Assembly (NCBI GenBank): GCA_033026295.1
Contig: CM065184.1
Location: 12,589,501-12,653,500, forward strand
Direction of reading: 5' to 3'
Length of the DNA stretch: 64,000 bases
Origin: Channa striata
Taxonomy: Eukaryota > Chordata > Actinopteri > Anabantiformes > Channidae
Part shown: positions 51,101 through 59,565 of the stretch, one piece after another
Layout: every line of letters starts with the position of its first letter
Numbering within the stretch: the first letter of the stretch is position 1
Notes under the pieces: model-generated
Told to the model about the DNA's origin: nothing
Database searches by the model: none
The model's input: only the letters and a program-made list of their open reading frames with translations
Program-made: the position numbers and the translations under genes

Positions 51101-54100
51101 CTACTGTCGAGTTCTCAATTGATCATCCCATTGAGGCTAAATTTAATATGATGCTAAATAATCTGCTGGGTGATGCTTTGTATGGATCTCAGTTGGAAAG
51201 AAGAGGTCAAACAAATTATGCCTGCGACGTCGAGTCACGAGAATACTAAGAGCGCGTTCGCCCCGCTTGGTGGCAATAAAAGGATGCAGTGCAGACAAAC
51301 CTCCTTCCTTTCTTTTAGATTTGTCAGCATTACTATAGTTGCTGTTTTCTGCTCCCAAATCATCCGCCAGAAGTCGGCCACTGTCTCAAGCTTTGGGCCT
51401 GAAGCAGAATCAATACCAGCATTAAAAATAAGGTGGCGAATGGTCATAAATTCAACTGCTTGCATGTGCAAAATGTAAAATACTCGACAAGCTAAAAGGT
51501 GCATTTACCTTGAGCTGCAATAAATTTGTTCTTCTCTTTATAGCCCTGTGTGGAAAAAAACACAGTATTAATAGTGATTTGTGAGGTGCCCTGTCCTCAG
51601 CTTGACTGTAAATTAACTTACATCTATGTAAGATGCGTTTATGTAGTCTGAGCACAGATGTCCACTGAGATGACTTAACACCACTCTTGAATGATCATCT
51701 GTGGAAAAAAAAAAAAGCAGCAGTCTGTGAATAAAATTGGTTCTTATTTTTCATTTGAGCCCACATCACCTTTCCTTTAGATTTACTGATCAATAAAACT
51801 GCAAGTCTAAAGGTTACATTAATATTGTCTGCTGCAAAATATAGATCCGCGCTCACATGGTAAAATGTTTGGGTATCTGTTTTTCTCTCTGTTTTGCTCT
51901 CTGCTCGCCTCCTCAAAGGACCCGTGGTGGTAGTAACATGGCAGCGACTATAAAGAGAGAACCAGATTCTCATGAGAAAAGAATAAAACCACAGGTACAC
52001 AGCCTGCTAACATAACATTTTATTACTATTTTCTGTACTTGCTGTGTGTGTGCAGGACAGCTCACACACAGTCCACGCTGAATAAATGCTCACGCACTCA
52101 CGTTGAACTCTTCTCTGAAGAGCTTGCCATCGTCGGCAGAGCGTACGCGGTACTCCTCCTCCAGCGAGTCCAGAGGGATGGGGAAGTACCTCTTGGACGG
52201 TGAGGGCGATCTGGGAAGGAGGACCACCGTCTGTTCTCCTGTGGATCGGGAATATACGGCGCCGAGACTGATAACGTTTCCCAACAGAGAACATTACAAA
52301 GTCTCACAGCACCTGCAAAAACAAGCCTGATGACCGTTAAGATTTCCTACTTCTGCGGGTACATGACAGGGATGATTTCTGGAGTTATAAACTCGCTGCC
52401 GCCACTGCACGACACTGTCTTAACTCAAAAATCTGGCCTCTGTGTTTATTTATTTATTTTGCACTTGTAAAAGTTTATATGTCTTCCGAAGCTTTTCCAG
52501 CTATCTTGGAGTCCAGATCATGAAACGTTCCTAGTCCATAAAGAGTATAAATCTACAAATCAAATAAAAAAGGAATAAAAAGCAAAAGGCTGCATTACTT
52601 TTTCATGTGCTGGTGCTTATATTGAGTACAGTGAAACGGTACCTCGCTCCTCCAAGAAGCCATTTGGAATCTTCTTATCCACTGAGGTAACTAGAGCTTT
52701 CCTGTGGTTTTTGAACCTGAAGAAAGTCAGAAAGGGCATATCAGCATAAATGAGCTCCGAAACAGCGCTGCTAAACACATAAGACAAACAACAAATACCC
52801 AAACCAATATCAACCATCTGAAGGAAGCAAAGCTGCTCCTCCTCATCTCGTCGTCCGGATGAAGCGTGAGCCGGCTGGTCGCTGAATGAGTGTCTGTGGC
52901 CTGACCTGACCCGGCTGCTCTTGTTTGCTGTCTTACTTGAGGTGCAGCTGTTTACCCATAAGCCCCTGCGTGCCGCCTGTTTCCAAACCACCCCCACCCC
53001 GTGCCCTGACCAGACACACACACACACACACGCTCACACACGGCAAAAGGAAAGAGAAGAGGCAGCAGAGATACAGAGGCAGACAAACAGAGTGTGTGAC
53101 GGTGTGTGTGTAGATGGATTCACCTCAGGCAGTAGATTGTCAGCAGCACAATGATGATGAGAAGCAGGGATATGACCAGCGTTGAGGGCAGCACGTGAGC
53201 ACCCTGATGGCTGTGGTTTTCTGAATAAAAGACAAACATTAATTCAAACCAGCATTTCATGTCTCATATTTCAAGAAATAATTGGCCAAGTTGCTTATTT
53301 GCCTTTTTGCTGAGAGCTAGATGAGAAAATTACCACCAGTTCTTAGATAGGAAATGAGTGCATTAAGTTTAGCAAAAGGCCTTAAAGCAGCTAGAAACGG
53401 CCGGGTAACCTATCTGTAACCTTTAACGATAACTAATCTGCTCGTTCTCCATAAAAATCTGCTGACAGGCATTTCTTTTACCTTTGGACAGAGCCAGTCT
53501 ACTGCAGTTTCCAGCCTGTGTGCAAGAAAAACTAAATCTATTCCAAGGCTGGCTTCATTACGGACACATGCAGCGTGAGTGTTGTCAATCTGTTCATCCA
53601 ACTCTCAGCATGAAAGCACATTTCCTAAAATACTGCAGTATTAATCAAAGACTTTGCAATTTTTGCAGATTTTTTGTTGTAGCTAAACAGTACAGTAAGC
53701 ATCATAATGCTGAATTGCCCACACTGCACCATAAGGTACAGCTCATGTGGTACAGTAAAGCAGTAAACGCTCTGGGATGTATAAACTTCCATAATGTTGC
53801 GTAGATATGCAATGGTTCACATTTATGCAGAAACAAATTATGTATTTTTTCAATGCCATAGTCTCACTTTCAAATGTGGTATAGACAGGTAAAATTGCTT
53901 CACAGTCATTACAACAGTTACCTGCAGTTTGGTTCTCATGAGACGAATTGGTTCACGGCAATAGAGATCCCAATCAGAAACAACACCATTGTCACTGTGG
54001 ATGAAAAACAGCAAAGCAGGTTAATCGCTGCAGTTCTTAAAAAATCGCACTAGAAGGCGCCAAACCAACACGAAAGGCGTCTGCAGCGTGGCGAAGGCGT

Positions 54101-57100
54101 ACAGGGGCCGGAGAGGAGAGCTCGGCTTTGATGTGGCTGAAGAGTGATGTCTGCGTGTGTCTCTGCTGAGCAGTTAAAGTCCTTATGGGAAATCTGCCTG
54201 CAGCCCGGTCCTGTCACGCTGAACTTGAAAGAGCAGCAGCATATCAAATAACCTAATATTCAGACATCAAACCGGAGAGGAGGCTTTAAACCACAGGTGA
54301 CATAAGCGTGTCCCTGTGGACCCTGTGGATCTGACAATGGAGTTCAGCTCAAGCAGTATTTGTTAGAAGCCGTCTCATTTTGCTCAGTTGGCTTTGATGT
54401 ACAATGCAGCCCGGCGAGGGATCGTGACAGTAAGGTATGCACGAATTTCTCCAAGGTGGCAGCTGGAAATCCAGTAGATAACTTTTTTAGTGGAGTACAG
54501 CAACACTGATAAACAGCCTTAAAGACAGTGTTGAGGAAAATTTGTACATATACTGTTATACATATATACTGTTGGCTTTATGAAGAAGCCGAGATGGTGT
54601 CCTTTCCCTCCCTTTGCTGAACCGCCACCTTATTCTAAGACACATCCAGACTCTTCCTTTTCACTTTACTTTATTGCTGTAACTTCCTCGCAAAAGATCT
54701 GACACATTATCATCGTGTCTTATAATTTCTAAACTCTAGGAGCCAATTTCTCCAACCTCACGCTCATTTGCTCTTTTCTTTCACCGTCCTCCAAATGAGA
54801 GGGTAAGAAATCACAGGATAAATTGGGCAAAAGGGGCAAATCTGCCTAAATGGCTTTGATGGAATAAATGAGAATAGCAAAAATTGAGTGTCCTAATTTA
54901 TCCTCTGCTCTCAGTCCCCCTCTTGTTATAGAGGGCACAAGACTGAATGGAATAATTCATTGTGTCAATTTAGTTCTTCTGTAAATGGGTCATCTAGGGG
55001 CCTAATTTGTGATGTTTGAAAGAATTTCTTGCACATAACCCCAGGGGTTTCATATAACTATATCTCCCAGTGCTTTTGTAGAAAGTGGAGCTACATAATA
55101 ATGCTCTAACAATGTGCTCAAAACAAAATTTATGTCAAAACCTAAAAATTACTATTGAACAAGAAATTAGGTGCTGGCACATTACGCTGTCTCTCTCTGC
55201 AATGATATTCTGTACAACGGGGACGATGCTGACATGCATAGAAGCGTACGTTTGCACACTGACAAGACATTTCAGGCTGGCAATAAGTTAATAAAACCTC
55301 CGTTTATTGAATTTATCGACGATTCACGGTCATCAATCAGATGCCCATTTCCATTAAAAATAGTTGCCAAACAAGCCAACAGCCCCCTTTTTTCTCACTT
55401 CGCTTTGCATTTTTGCACATACGTCCCGCAGCCAAAGGCTATATGTTGCATATGTGCTACGCTCGGTTGGAAGAGCCAATTCAATTCCCGACGTTAACAA
55501 GCTGACACTGTCAGCACCTGTTCCCAGCACCACCCCACTGGGCAAGTCAAATTCACTCACGGACCCCATCGTACAGCTCTATGTCGCAAGGCGTGCTGTG
55601 CGTATGGGTCACTGCACAGGCCACTGCAGATCTGTCATCTCCTGACAGCTACAGTTTACACAGCATAGAGCTAGGAAATGGAAGAAGGAAATTGAAATGT
55701 AAAAATATGTCAAATGCACTGTCACTTACAGGAAAGTGACTTTATTAAATGGAAAAAATGATCAATCTAGATTGAATGTTTTTCTGCGCTTGTGAATTGA
55801 CAAAAAAAAAAAACCTAAAAGAACTGTTTAATAGAATCCAGTTCTATATGCTGGAGTATTGCAGTGTGGTCATGTGACCAACAGAGGGAATTGAGGAGAG
55901 GAGGGACATGCAATAGTAGGTACATCATTGCATGGGTGAGCTGTGTTTTTGTGGAGGCTTATCAGCCCTAAGAGCATAATTTAGTTACAAGCCATATAAG
56001 CTAAGCTACATGTTTAGTTATTTTTGCAGCCAACATGTTTGTAGCTTTAGGCGTGGGAAAGGTCCTTGGTTTCACAACACACGATGGTGCAATGCATCCT
56101 AAAACCCCTCATTTATACGTTATTATTATGTTCACTTCAGCCTTAAAAGATGCCGTTTCCTGATATAATATTTTTAAACCAGAAAAAGGTACTTTGGTCT
56201 TTCCCACCAGCAATTGCATCATTCCTTCCAAATCCCTGCTCGGGGTCGGTTTAATGAAATACTAATAACAGTGTCATTACTTCAACCTCAAGCTCTTGCT
56301 TGACATAAATGTAACCAGTGAATTAAATTATACTGCATCACTTGCTTTGAGAGTGCAGAAACAAATCATTCCATCCATGCATGATGCAATGCTAGCATTC
56401 AAAATGCATAACACACTAGTTGAACCTAGAGGCTAACATTAATATTTTGAGCAGCAATATGCAATATTGAACAGGAATCGAATTTGCTTTTGTGTTTGTG
56501 AACAGCAGTGAGATGAAAACCAGAGCAAAGACTGAACATTAAATGTGAGACAGCTATAGAAACTAAAAAAATAAAAATTTTGTGTGAAATAAAAAAAAAC
56601 TGTAATAATGCGTAGACTGCACATTGCTTAAAGAGTTAAAGCACCTAAAATGAATCTGTTCTGCTTCACTTCAGCTGCTTCCTCACCCTGGCTCTCACAT
56701 GAAAACCTGAAAACGAGACTCAAAGAAAACTGACATCAGAAATAGAAACACCAGCCGAAGAAAAGTGTCTTTTCCTTGTGGAAACCTGCACTCTGTTCAC
56801 TCTTCTTATCATTAATTCAAACCAAATAGTGCAGGGGAAGGTGATGTATCATCCATATCCAAACAGAAATTTGTTCCTTCCATTGCATGTAAAATAAAGT
56901 ATAAATGAGATAAATAGATATATTTTCATATATAAGCTTCTGTGAGATCAAAATATGATGATTTGATGAAGTAAGACACACGCAGGATGCTGCATTTATC
57001 TAACGGATATCATAAAAAGTCCTTAATTATGTTGTGTATTATTTTAAATCAGTGTTAGAGATCTTATTGAGATGAGGTTAAGAGACTGTCAACAAAAATC

Positions 57101-59561
57101 TGCTTCAATTTGTTTTTACATTCCTGAGCGTGAATAAATTGTATAAACAACATTCTACAATACACTGGGTGGGAGACCATGTACAACCCTGGACATCTTT
57201 CTACTCTCCTTTAAAAATAGGGTTTATAAAGTACAATTATAGCTTAGTTTGGGGTCGGTATAAAACGACAACAAGCCATAAGCAAAGCCAATAACTGAGT
57301 TTAGTGTCATCTAATCTCTAAGTGTGAATACTGTATGAAATCAGTGTGGGTGAAATGATGTTCTGTGTACTTGCATTTACAGCGGTTTAACGTGACTGCC
57401 TTCCATAAAACAATAAAACAAGAGTCTGCAGCCACGCTGGTGGCTCCGCGAGGCCGTAAATCACCATTTGTAGCATAAGCATTTGCAATGCTCGCAATCA
57501 AAATGTTCATGTTTAGCAGCAATAATTTCCATCACATCGACCATGTTAATTTAAACAATTAGCACAGAAACATTTACTCATTTTTATTTCTTATTTAGCA
57601 TACAAATTAAAGTATGGCTGATTCCTTGTGGTGGGCATGTGCTCATAATTGAAAGACTGGACACGTTTAACCTGATCATGATGCAACACATATAATGTTT
57701 GGCATCATTCACACAACAAACAAAAAGACTAAATGAAAAGTCTGAATGATTTATCCCGTGTAAAGCTAAATTGGTTAACATATTTTAGTCCAAACTAAAG
57801 TGGTGGACTGAGCAAGCAGCAGTGTCAGCCAATAAACACTTTATCACGAGATGCTAAATTGCATCATCACACCTTAAATACAATGTTCTGTATGACATGC
57901 AAACAAACGTGAGCCGGACTGAGCTCACCCTGCTAAAAGCACAACAACACACAACTGAAATCACTACTCATCTGAAAAATGAATGATTTCTAAATTATTC
58001 AACATGTTCCTGGTTGTTCGTGGATATTGGCCAGATACAATGCTTATTGATTTGTAACAACAGCAGCAATACAGCAATGTGTGCAAGACTACACATTTCA
58101 AATCATCTAGTTAGAAATATCGATGGCATTAATGCTGCAGCTTTTTAGTAAAGGTAAAGAAATATCTGCTTATAGACAAATCTCAAAAAATAACAACATA
58201 TATCAAATTGATAGCTGTTTCTAGTTACTTTATGTCTTGGTCTCTCCACAGATCAATGCAAGCTCGAAGACAAATCCACAATTTGTACTTGGCACAGAAT
58301 GGATGGCATGTCTTATACACAAAAAGTGTTTCTTGTTGTTGTTTCCAAGGCGAGAAGGAACAAAGATATAAAAAAAAGAGAGAGAGACATCTACCATTTC
58401 TATTGTGGAGTGCCAATTGAAAAAGGAGTGAACGAGAGCACAAACACGTCAGTAAAGTGTGGCAGCAGAGAGGAGAGGAGACATGAGAGGCGAGATGAGA
58501 TAAGGCGAGAGGGAAGAGGAGCGGGGCTGGAGGAGATAAATGTCGAAATTCTGGGTCAGAAATAACAGCCATAATGGAAGATGCCCATAGTATGCAGAGG
58601 CAGTAAAAAGGATGAAGTCGTCGTTACTTTGGCAACTCTGCCTTCTAAAAATGATCACGCTGTTCAATGAGCACCTCCCTTAAAGTATCAATAAAAACCA
58701 AAGATCGGCACCTTCGTGGACGGAGAATTGACTGCCGGACTTAATTACTCTCAGCTTTGTGTACCCACAGTAATAAACTGCCCGTGTAGAAAGGAGATAC
58801 TGTGACTGTTGCATTGTAGGAACAGACTGAATTTCAATTGATTCCCTGAAACAGAATTGACCTGGTCTGTGGCCGGACGGACTAATAAAAGACTTACACT
58901 TCCAAACAAGGCCCGTGTGATCTGGTATCAGTTGACCCGTCAGTTCATAGTGTCCATGCGATCGCTGTTCCTTTTCTCCGTTGGATTTATCAGGGTTTTC
59001 TACCCTCGGTCCGCCTCCTATTCACATCCTCTCTGGGGTGGCGACGCCAGCGCTGGATGAAAAGATGACTGAGGTTGGCGGCGGACCCCGAGGTTATTTT
59101 GAGGCGTGTCAGAACTTTAGATCAAGGCACAGTGGATCACAGGAACCTGGAAGATGAAGCAAAAGACAACACTTAGTTTAACCAAAACTCAAACGCTCCA
59201 CGTGTTTTATTCAGCACTAACAGACAAAGTGTTTATGAGTCAGGTCGTCTGTGCTTTGATAGGTTAGTGATTTGACCACAAACTTTTACTTCCTGGTTCC
59301 ATCCCTGCAAACATATCAACACAAACATGATACAGAACTAATTTTTACTGTCACACTGCTGATACATGAAGGTCACTGGTGCTACAACACAGGGAGCCTG
59401 GTTTGACATACGCTGATCTGTGTCGTCCTCGTGAACTCTTTTCCAGACTAACCTTGATCCAGGTTCTGGATTAACGTGACCTTAATGGTCCAGGACTTAC
59501 AATGAGCAGTATAGAAGCAGAGAAGCATGTAACTGAGAGCGGCTGTTAGAAAGTGATGCAT
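45045..59561 (-). CDS. ptpre: ptpre, receptor-type protein tyrosine phosphatase epsilon (gene-level CDS, 21 proposed coding exons)
   Basis: Single-pass membrane phosphatase that dephosphorylates tyrosine residues, for example on Src-family kinases and channels. Eighteen exons from 53220 to 45045 join in phase and encode a short juxtamembrane ectodomain end, a transmembrane helix, a basic juxtamembrane region, catalytic domain D1 (KNRY, WPD loop, [10 protein letters not shown]) and regulatory domain D2 (WPE loop, [10 protein letters not shown]), ending SDYANFK. Epsilon is preferred over alpha because of the very short ectodomain, the D2 stretch [13 protein letters not shown] and the C-terminus [16 protein letters not shown]. 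Mammalian PTPRA instead has VVQEYIDAF and a long ectodomain. Three further exons (59561-59501, 56706-56687, 53515-53482) give a tentative signal peptide and ectodomain. The full model predicts 695 residues against about 700 in mammals. The upstream untranslated exon was not located. Confidence 0.93.
45244..45379 (-). CDS. ptpre: ptpre D2 P-loop exon
   Basis: This 136-nt exon completes [10 protein letters not shown] and continues [20 protein letters not shown] and RPHMVQTV. The intact cysteine and arginine show that D2 is not structurally degenerate. The [12 protein letters not shown] stretch favours PTPRE over PTPRA. Confidence 0.97.
46284..46435 (-). CDS. ptpre: ptpre D2 exon with the WPE loop
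   Basis: This 152-nt exon encodes [20 protein letters not shown] through [14 protein letters not shown]. Glutamate replaces the D1 general-acid aspartate (WPE for WPD), the usual reason D2 has low activity. A CAG-rich stretch codes for QRQQQQ. Confidence 0.97.
46626..46751 (-). CDS. ptpre: ptpre D2 exon, KCFQYWP
   Basis: This 126-nt exon, phase 0 at both ends, encodes [20 protein letters not shown] through DMVLTYRP. It is the D2 counterpart of the 120-nt D1 exon. Confidence 0.95.
46924..47058 (-). CDS. ptpre: ptpre D2 exon, [14 protein letters not shown]
   Basis: This 135-nt exon encodes [20 protein letters not shown] and then DFWRMVWEW through KEREQ. In D1 the same segment is divided into 37- and 98-nt exons, which also total 135. 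Confidence 0.96.
47197..47273 (-). CDS. ptpre: ptpre D2 exon, DYINASFID
   Basis: This 77-nt exon encodes [19 protein letters not shown] and NASFID. Phase 1 entry completes the tyrosine of PYDFNR. The donor is GTAAGC. Confidence 0.96.
47633..47726 (-). CDS. ptpre: ptpre D2 first exon
   Basis: This 94-nt exon encodes [20 protein letters not shown] followed by [11 protein letters not shown]. It is nearly identical to the mammalian PTPRE D2 start. The D2 equivalent of KNRY is changed to NRVLQ, which is normal for membrane-distal domains. Confidence 0.96.
47886..47903. repeat. T18 tract in a ptpre intron
   Basis: Homopolymer in the intron between 47726 and 48210. No splice role is apparent for a minus-strand gene. 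Confidence 0.85.
48210..48359 (-). CDS. ptpre: ptpre D1 end and D1-D2 linker
   Basis: This 150-nt exon encodes [20 protein letters not shown], the last helix of D1, and a linker ending LGLEEEFR. The GDTELDV...LEEEF pattern is typical of PTPRA and PTPRE. Confidence 0.95.
48557..48692 (-). CDS. ptpre: ptpre D1 catalytic P-loop exon
   Basis: This 136-nt exon completes the D1 signature [10 protein letters not shown], whose arginine binds phosphate, and continues [19 protein letters not shown]. Acceptor CCGCAG, donor GTAAGT. It is equal in length to the D2 P-loop exon. Confidence 0.97.
49551..49711 (-). CDS. ptpre: ptpre D1 exon with the WPD loop
   Basis: This 161-nt exon encodes [18 protein letters not shown], the WPD loop with the general-acid aspartate, and ends VVHC with two bases of the next serine. 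The catalytic P-loop cysteine is therefore the last complete codon here. Confidence 0.96.
50652..50771 (-). CDS. ptpre: ptpre D1 exon, KCYQYWP
   Basis: This 120-nt exon encodes [17 protein letters not shown] through [11 protein letters not shown]. Both ends are phase 0, with a TCATCAG acceptor and a GTAAGT donor. It matches the conserved KCxQYWP strand of D1. Confidence 0.94.
51301..51398 (-). CDS. ptpre: ptpre D1 exon, DFWRMIWEQ
   Basis: This 98-nt exon encodes [16 protein letters not shown] and ends [11 protein letters not shown], a core signature of PTP domains. The donor GTTTGT is canonical at GT but weak at positions +3 to +6. Confidence 0.92.
51509..51545 (-). CDS. ptpre: ptpre D1 small exon, [12 protein letters not shown]
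   Basis: This 37-nt exon encodes [12 protein letters not shown] plus one base of the following glycine. It has a CACAG acceptor and a GTAAAT donor. D2 has no matching intron. Confidence 0.93.
51622..51698 (-). CDS. ptpre: ptpre D1 exon, DYINASYID
   Basis: This 77-nt exon encodes [12 protein letters not shown] and [11 protein letters not shown], the conserved DYINAS motif of PTP domains. It is exactly as long as its D2 counterpart at 47273-47197. Confidence 0.94.
51857..51947 (-). CDS. ptpre: ptpre D1 exon with KNRY motif
   Basis: This 91-nt exon begins [14 protein letters not shown] and ends [14 protein letters not shown] is the phosphotyrosine-recognition-loop motif of catalytically competent PTP domains. 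Acceptor TTTATAG, donor GTGAGC. Confidence 0.92.
52102..52238 (-). CDS. ptpre: ptpre exon: proline/serine linker and wedge before D1
   Basis: This 137-nt exon encodes [20 protein letters not shown] and then the LEEEY...[12 protein letters not shown] helix-turn-helix 'wedge' that precedes D1. The CACAG acceptor is phase 1 and the GTGAGT donor phase 0. Confidence 0.94.
52643..52716 (-). CDS. ptpre: ptpre juxtamembrane exon
   Basis: This 74-nt exon encodes [20 protein letters not shown] followed by FLEER. It corresponds to the basic RFRKQRKAVV...KKMPNGILEE segment of mammalian PTPRE. The donor is GTACCG. In mammals the cytosolic isoform rejoins the receptor form at this exon. Confidence 0.93.
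53013..53030. repeat. (CA)9 in a ptpre intron
   Basis: Short CA run between the juxtamembrane and transmembrane exons. Confidence 0.9.
53124..53220 (-). CDS. ptpre: ptpre transmembrane exon
   Basis: This 97-nt exon is bounded by TTTTATTCAG and GTGAAT. It encodes an ectodomain tail with an NHS sequon ([12 protein letters not shown]), a long leucine/isoleucine/valine helix starting near LVISLLL, and the cytoplasmic stop-transfer residues YCLR. It ends in phase 2, matching the next exon. Confidence 0.9.
53482..53515 (-). CDS. ptpre: ptpre probable 34-nt ectodomain exon
   Basis: A strong acceptor (TTTTTCTTGCACACAG) and a fair donor (AAAG|GTAAAA) enclose 34 bases. Read in phase 0 they give [11 protein letters not shown] plus the first base of a glutamate codon, which the transmembrane exon completes. 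The reading contains one N-glycosylation sequon (NCS), as expected for the PTPRE ectodomain. Confidence 0.42.
54820..55010. promoter_or_regulatory. Enhancer-like island in the ptpre 5' intron
   Basis: About 190 bases of repeat-free sequence with CCTAATTTATCC, GGAATAATTCATTGTGTC and GGCCTAATTTG motifs. It has no reading frame with splice signals. A regulatory element is one explanation; conservation was not tested. Confidence 0.22.
56687..56706 (-). CDS. ptpre: ptpre possible 20-nt microexon (ectodomain)
   Basis: An acceptor ending CGTTTTCAG and a strong donor, CCAGG|GTGAGG, enclose 20 bases. Entered in phase 1 from the signal exon, they read CFHVRAR and leave in phase 0, which the 53515-53482 exon needs. 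Skipping it would put a stop codon in the next exon. Such a small exon can arise by chance in a long intron, so confidence is low. Confidence 0.28.
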
Positions 59562-59565
59562 GTTA
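59501..59565 (-). CDS. ptpre: ptpre proposed first coding exon: signal peptide (coding 59501-59561)
   Basis: A pyrimidine-rich acceptor ending CCCCACCAG precedes four bases and an ATG at 59561-59559. The exon encodes [20 protein letters not shown] plus one base, then a strong GTAAGT donor. The hydrophobic core and phase-1 end are typical of a signal-peptide exon. The acceptor implies an untranslated exon farther upstream. I could not match the peptide to a known sequence, so the link to ptpre rests on strand, position and phase. Confidence 0.5.

Larger units (their letters stand above)
53221..59500 (-). other. ptpre: ptpre 5' introns with unresolved small exons
   Basis: A 6.3-kb interval between the transmembrane exon and the proposed signal exon. 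It contains the tentative 34- and 20-nt exons and a competing 73-nt exon-like segment at 53994-53922. There is also an enhancer-like AT-rich island near 54820-55010 and short A/T tracts. No other gene is recognisable. Confidence 0.5.

Noticed and set aside
52617..53027. 136-codon frame containing the juxtamembrane exon
   Set aside because: Only 52716-52643 matches PTPRE; the rest is flanking intron, and the splice sites at both ends fit the spliced model.
45045..53220. Assignment of the phosphatase to PTPRA
   Set aside because: The short ectodomain and D2/C-terminal residues ([18 protein letters not shown]) fit PTPRE better than PTPRA.
54050..54247. Cysteine-rich minus-strand frame in the ptpre intron
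   Set aside because: No adequate acceptor-donor pair and no resemblance to a PTPRE ectodomain.
55561..55611. Possible 51-nt phase 1-1 exon on the minus strand with a GTGAGT donor
   Set aside because: It would link the signal exon to the transmembrane exon in phase, but its acceptor has no pyrimidine tract and the peptide is unconvincing.
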